NCBI GenBank assembly: GCA_964571805.1
Contig: CAZNDI010000072.1
Coordinates: forward strand, 1-5,841
Source of the DNA: JAUHWS01 sp964571805
Lineage (GTDB): Bacteria; Patescibacteriota; Gracilibacteria; UM-FILTER-43-11
Direction: 5' to 3'
Length of the DNA stretch: 5,841 nucleotides
This document shows positions 5,500 through 5,841 of the stretch, one piece after another. The notes beneath the pieces were generated by a model. That model was not told the origin of the DNA and did not search any database. It saw only the letters and a program-made list of their open reading frames with translations. The position numbers and the translations under genes were made by a program. Position 1 is the first letter of the stretch, and each line of letters opens with the position of its first letter.

Positions 5500-5528
5500 T
5501 TGACATTTTTACATTACTCATATATTAT
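5500..5528 (+). promoter_or_regulatory. Strong consensus-like promoter of the short transcript
   Basis: A perfect -35 TTGACA (5500-5505), a 17-bp spacer and TATTAT (5523-5528, 5 of 6) form one of the two best promoter matches in the window. Transcription should begin about 5533-5537. It faces away from the TrmB-like gene, and what follows is a ~110-nt unit ending in a terminator. Confidence 0.75.
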
Positions 5529-5532
5529 GACT

Positions 5533-5631
5533 ATGTTGACGCAGCAGAGAGTGAATCAGAAAAAATACCGCCAAGAAGTCAACATTCGTATCGCGGGAGG
5601 GCAACTTTATAGGAGGAGAGGGGTGACCTAG
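5533..5631 (+). CDS. Candidate 32-codon leaderless small ORF, strongly basic peptide
   Basis: An ATG at 5533 opens a frame of 32 codons ending TAG (5629-5631), whose stop falls in the terminator loop, so the frame fills the whole transcript. An in-frame ATG at 5527 would overlap the -10 box. The peptide begins MLTQQRVNQKKYRQ and ends GGQLYRRRGVT; it has eight Arg/Lys and one acidic residue. With the predicted start at 5533-5537 the mRNA would be leaderless or nearly so. The same bases also form an RNA stem, so the open frame may be chance; 32 open codons alone are weak evidence. Conservation with synonymous change would decide. Confidence 0.3.
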   Translation: MLTQQRVNQKKYRQEVNIRIAGGQLYRRRGVT

Positions 5632-5644
5632 TCATCCCTTTTTT
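5620..5644 (+). terminator. Intrinsic terminator of the short transcript
   Basis: GGGGTGAC (5620-5627), loop CTA, and GTCATCCC (5631-5638) form an 8-bp stem with one G-U pair, followed at once by six T (5639-5644). This is the clearest terminator in the window. Confidence 0.82.
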
Positions 5645-5841
5645 CCTATTTCTTCTTTTTTTACTTTTTCAGGGAGGGGGGAGCCCATCGCAAATCTCCC
5701 CCAACCCCTCTTTATCAAGAGGGGGGCCTATCGCACACACCCCTGCACCCATCTACTAGAGGGGAATTAAACTCAACTTCCCATAAACTTATCAAAGTAA
5801 GCCCCCCAGGGCGAACTAAACCCTACCAACCAAACAAACTA
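5645..5841. other. Gene-free tail
   Basis: No reading frame with coding character is visible on either strand; the minus strand frames from the right edge hit stops within a few codons (for example TAG within GGTAGGGTTTAG, 5829-5818). It begins with a pyrimidine-rich stretch (5645-5670), then the G/C-tract repeat units at 5676-5760, then about 80 bases of C/A-rich sequence without recognisable features. Confidence 0.55.
5676..5760. repeat. Two degenerate tandem units of ~40-45 bp with hairpins
   Basis: Unit 1 (5676-5720) and unit 2 (5721-5760) each begin with six G, share GCC[C/T]ATCGCA (5683-5692 and 5726-5735, 9 of 10 identical), continue into C-tracts and end in ATC-n-AGA; a third GGGG follows at 5761. 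Unit 1 can form a hairpin GGGGGAG (5677-5683) with CTCCCCC (5696-5702). Across the unit junction CCCCTCTT (5705-5712), loop TATC, AAGAGGGG (5717-5724) forms a perfect 8-bp hairpin. This is the look of a REP-type or spacer repeat. No function can be assigned. Confidence 0.5.

Larger units (their letters stand above)
5533..5644 (+). ncRNA. Candidate ~110-nt structured transcript (small RNA or leader), unassigned
   Basis: A strong promoter and an intrinsic terminator delimit a transcript of about 110 nt. Near its 5' end ATGTTGAC (5533-5540) is perfectly complementary to GTCAACAT (5578-5585), an 8-bp stem closing a 37-nt purine-rich loop. Inside that loop CCGC (5568-5571) could pair with GCGG (5593-5596) beyond the stem, which would make a pseudoknot; four pairs are weak evidence. 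A strong Shine-Dalgarno-like AGGAGG (5611-5616) precedes the terminator. I compared it from memory with SRP RNA, 6S, T-box, ZTP, c-di-GMP and SAM motifs and see no match. No gene follows within the window, so a stand-alone small RNA, a small mRNA or an attenuated leader all remain open. Confidence 0.45.

Noticed and set aside
5541..5644. T-box-like pieces (AGAGAG, TACCGCC, TCATCCCTTTTTT) in the short transcript
   Set aside because: The order and spacing are wrong, the AGGGTGG-type T-box core is missing, the length is too short, and no synthetase or amino-acid gene follows.

Overview
The window reads as a compact bacterial chromosome segment. It carries the bacterial formylation gene fmt, a ClpA/ClpC-type N-domain, an NrnA-like DHH phosphoesterase and a TrmB-like regulator. 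Most starts lack a convincing Shine-Dalgarno sequence, while plausible sigma70-type promoters can be read upstream of nearly every gene. TrmB-like regulators without obvious sugar genes and weak ribosome-binding sites fit candidate-phyla (Patescibacteria/Peregrinibacteria-like) genomes, but that placement is inference with low to moderate confidence. UGA behaves as a stop: the five long reading frames run full length with glycine written as GGN, and fmt and the TrmB-like gene end in TGA.

Layout. Bases 1-143 (minus) hold the first ~47 codons of a Clp ATPase running off the left edge, with a good promoter at 238-266. Bases 273-332 (minus) hold a short, diverged copy of the last ~18-20 codons of fmt. 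Bases 346-1305 (minus) encode an unrecognised, AT-richer 319-residue protein. Bases 1367-2305 (minus) are intact fmt. A 275-bp divergent intergenic region with back-to-back promoters and a perfect 20-bp palindrome separates fmt from the NrnA-like gene (2581-3540, plus). A SAM-dependent methyltransferase follows on plus (about 3705-4604), ending 3 bp from the convergent stop of a TrmB-like regulator (4608-5387, minus). Upstream of that regulator, a perfect inverted repeat lies between its apparent -35 and -10. Divergent from it is a consensus-like promoter driving a ~110-nt transcript with a structured 5' part, a 32-codon basic reading frame and a clear intrinsic terminator. The last 200 bases hold G/C-tract repeats and no gene I can see.

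Most notable points. (1) The fmt 3' end is present twice, bracketing one gene, with only synonymous changes in the 29-bp core; this looks like a one-gene insertion or recombination at the end of fmt. (2) The TrmB-like regulator and the divergent small transcript form a self-contained unit with operator-like palindromes between them. (3) The methyltransferase leader carries nested inverted repeats immediately after a perfect TATAAT.
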